Below the pieces are notes generated by a model. It saw only the letters and a program-made list of their open reading frames with translations, was not told where the DNA came from and searched no databases. Of a DNA stretch of 8,267 bases, positions 6,701 to 8,267 are shown in pieces. This DNA is from Ruminococcus sp. UBA946 (GTDB lineage Bacteria > Bacillota > Clostridia > Oscillospirales > Ruminococcaceae), in assembly GCA_002293295.1 (NCBI GenBank), contig DBCY01000188.1, forward strand, positions 1-8,267, written 5' to 3'. Position 1 is the first letter of the stretch. Each line of letters opens with the position of its first letter. The position numbers and the translations under genes are program-made.

Positions 6701-7903
6701 ATGAAAAGAGCTTTAGCAGTATTTATTATAATGGTTTTACTAATAACGGGGTGTGATAAAAATACATCCGCTTCTGAACCGGCAGAAAACGGTATCACAA
6801 CTGTTCAGACAGTAACGGCGGATACAACCGAAAGCACTGCTGTTATTACTTCAACAGCGGAAATAACCACAACCGCGAAAAAACAAAGCTCCGTTACAAC
6901 AACCGTTACTGAATCGCCAAAACCTGAACCGTTATTGCTGAAGGCAAAGGAAAACGGGAATACCCATTATGTTGAAAAGTTTACGGTTGTTAATCCAGCC
7001 GAAATATGGGACGAGGAGGATTTTCCCGATAAGGAGCATTTACAGCTTGCTAAGCAGAATTTATATGAAAAAGATAAAATGAATATTAACAGGTATAACG
7101 AAAGTATAATCGAAGCCGATGATGAAATGAAGGGGAAAAAACTAATAAACAGTGCTGATGACATTGAATTCATATATGGAGTACAGTATGATTTTAACAA
7201 TGACGGATTAACGGAAAATATAATAATGTTAAGCAGCACATCATTTATGTCGTCCAGTTTTATTGCATATATCAATGGCGATGATATTTATTGGCTGGTA
7301 GGGGAATGTAATTACTGGGATGAACGATACCAGGATGAACAATACCAGGATGGCGTTAAAATAATCGAATGCAATGATTTTACAGGCTGCAGTATTAATT
7401 TTACAGCCGGAGCCATTTATTATGCGGGTGTATTGTTTTCATTCGAAAATGGAGAACCCGAAGTTTTGATTAGCGGATTAAACTATTATAAGGATAACAA
7501 ATTCTATATAACCGAAAAGTATTCGGCTTCAGATAAAATTGCCCTTTGGGACAGCGAAACCAAAACCTTCCGGCAGCTTGCCGATATCGAACTTACAAAA
7601 GAGGAATTTATCGATTATTTTGAAAACGGTAAAGAAGGTATTGAATACATAGAGAATCTGACTGGGTGGAGCGATTATAAAATCCATACGCAGGGATATG
7701 TGAATTATTATTTTTCATGTGAAAACGAACACCTGGCATTTTTTGGACTGGATGAAAACGGAGAAGCGGAGTTAGATGAGAAAATGCTTCACTGGCTTGT
7801 CGTATGGTACAGCGGCGAATATAAAGCAAACGAATATATCCTGACCGAAGACAAAAACCTGATTTATGGTGTTGACGCAAATAATCTGGCAGTTAATGAA
7901 TAA
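6701..7903 (+). CDS. Threonine-rich lipoprotein with a DxNxDG calcium-loop-like motif, function unknown
   Basis: I do not recognise the family of this 400-residue product. Residues 1-17 form a lipoprotein signal peptide with lipobox ITG-C18, so it is expected to be anchored outside the membrane. Residues about 20-75 are a low-complexity Thr/Ser/Ala linker ending in Pro and Glu, which probably spaces the domain through the cell wall. The remainder is an acidic, Tyr-rich globular region. DFNNDGLTE at 164-172 matches the DxNxDGxxE pattern of calcium-binding loops in FG-GAP or EF-hand-like repeats. EWD-like acidic stretches and a short tandem repeat (208-217) add to the acidity. A good GAGAGGA lies 7 nt before the ATG, and the gap from the metallophosphoesterase stop is 18 nt. 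One 60-base line (7081-7140) is 33% GC by hand count, against 55% for a sampled line of the topoisomerase gene (5161-5220), hinting at a different origin. Confidence 0.85.
   Translation: MKRALAVFIIMVLLITGCDKNTSASEPAENGITTVQTVTADTTESTAVITSTAEITTTAKKQSSVTTTVTESPKPEPLLLKAKENGNTHYVEKFTVVNPAEIWDEEDFPDKEHLQLAKQNLYEKDKMNINRYNESIIEADDEMKGKKLINSADDIEFIYGVQYDFNNDGLTENIIMLSSTSFMSSSFIAYINGDDIYWLVGECNYWDERYQDEQYQDGVKIIECNDFTGCSINFTAGAIYYAGVLFSFENGEPEVLISGLNYYKDNKFYITEKYSASDKIALWDSETKTFRQLADIELTKEEFIDYFENGKEGIEYIENLTGWSDYKIHTQGYVNYYFSCENEHLAFFGLDENGEAELDEKMLHWLVVWYSGEYKANEYILTEDKNLIYGVDANNLAVNE
7322..7351 (+). repeat. 15-bp in-frame tandem duplication in the threonine-rich lipoprotein gene
   Basis: GAACGATACCAGGAT (7322-7336) is followed directly by GAACAATACCAGGAT (7337-7351), which differs at one base. 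The copies encode ERYQD and EQYQD at residues 208-217. The reading frame is preserved. It looks like a recent slippage duplication. Confidence 0.9.
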
Positions 7904-7941
7904 AAGTTTGTCAAAATTAATAATAAAATAGGAGTGCTGTT

Positions 7942-8267
7942 ATGGCGCAGAAGAAAGAAAAGACAGTTAAAACCAGGGACGGTAAAAAAGCCTTTATTGC
8001 CGAAAGCGGCGTTGTCGCCGAGGAGCTTATTACAGAAACCCTTGAAAAGAACTTCATGCCTTATGCGATGAGCGTTATAATTTCAAGAGCCCTGCCTGAA
8101 ATAGACGGCTTCAAGCCCTCGCACAGGAAGATTTTATATACCATGTATAAAATGGGGCTTTTAAACGGTCCGAGAACCAAGTCCGCAAATATTGTCGGGC
8201 AGACCATGAAGCTCAACCCTCACGGCGACCAGGCGATTTATGCCACTATGGTGCGCCTGGCGCGCGG
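7942..8267 (+). CDS. parC: Type IIA DNA topoisomerase cleavage subunit (GyrA/ParC type), N-terminal fragment cut by window end
   Basis: The first 108 codons of the DNA-cleaving subunit are visible; the gene runs off the window end, so the catalytic Tyr and the C-terminal DNA-wrapping domain are not seen. AGGAG (7930-7934) lies 7 nt before the ATG. Family motifs are clear: MPYAMSVIISRALPEIDGFKPSHRKIL (39-65, in part), KSANIVGQTMK (80-90) and NPHGDQAIYATMVRL (92-106). Compared with the GyrA consensus, ALPDVRDGLKP is one residue shorter here, and the usual HPHGDSAVYDT reads NPHGDQAIYAT. Gln97 and Ala101 therefore sit at the positions of E. coli GyrA Ser83 and Asp87. The first 20 residues are a Lys-rich extension ahead of the conserved core. 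It should partner the B subunit encoded at 3840, although two genes lie between. Gyrase versus topoisomerase IV is undecided and the symbol is provisional. Confidence 0.92.
   Translation, partial: MAQKKEKTVKTRDGKKAFIAESGVVAEELITETLEKNFMPYAMSVIISRALPEIDGFKPSHRKILYTMYKMGLLNGPRTKSANIVGQTMKLNPHGDQAIYATMVRLAR

Noticed and set aside
7872..7913. Possible internal promoter before the A-subunit gene (TTGACG at 7872, TTGTCA at 7908)
   Set aside because: Neither has an acceptable -10 box at 16-18 bp, so I do not call a promoter here.

Overview
The window reads as a chromosomal segment of a low-to-moderate GC Gram-positive bacterium, most likely a gut-type clostridium related to Ruminococcus/Oscillospiraceae. 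The signs are strong AAGGAG-type ribosome binding sites, TTGACA/TATAAT-type promoters, lipoprotein signal peptides with a cysteine lipobox, a threonine-rich lipoprotein linker, and a divergent clostridial-looking type IIA topoisomerase pair. The taxonomic placement is inference. I see no tRNA, rRNA, CRISPR array, insertion sequence or phage gene.

Layout. Positions 24-65 hold a bidirectional Rho-independent terminator. The minus-strand gene 2564-72 encodes an 830-residue secreted lipoprotein. It has a predicted beta-propeller-like N-terminal half and a C-terminal half resembling an ABC-transporter solute-binding protein. It appears to be transcribed alone, with no permease or ATPase gene beside it. 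The 256-bp divergent intergenic region 2565-2820 contains two back-to-back predicted promoters whose -35 boxes overlap, plus several small inverted repeats in the lipoprotein leader.

On the plus strand, five genes follow closely with no visible terminator between them, so they probably form one operon. They are prmA (ribosomal protein L11 methyltransferase, 2821-3786), a GyrB/ParE-type topoisomerase subunit (3840-5837), a calcineurin-like metallophosphoesterase (5834-6682, overlapping the topoisomerase stop by ATGA), a small threonine-rich lipoprotein (6701-7903), and the start of a GyrA/ParC-type subunit (7942 to the window end, truncated by the window).

How they fit together. The B and A subunits should form one ATP-dependent type II topoisomerase that passes one duplex through another, but here they are separated by two unrelated genes. 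The A-subunit fragment carries Gln and Ala at the two positions that are Ser83 and Asp87 in E. coli GyrA, the residues that anchor quinolones. The B subunit also deviates at several ATP-site motif positions while keeping its main catalytic residues.

I do not see a clearly new defence or mobile system. The best leads are the divergent topoisomerase with its altered quinolone-determining region, its interrupted operon, the propeller/binding-protein fusion lipoprotein, and the shared -35 divergent promoter region.
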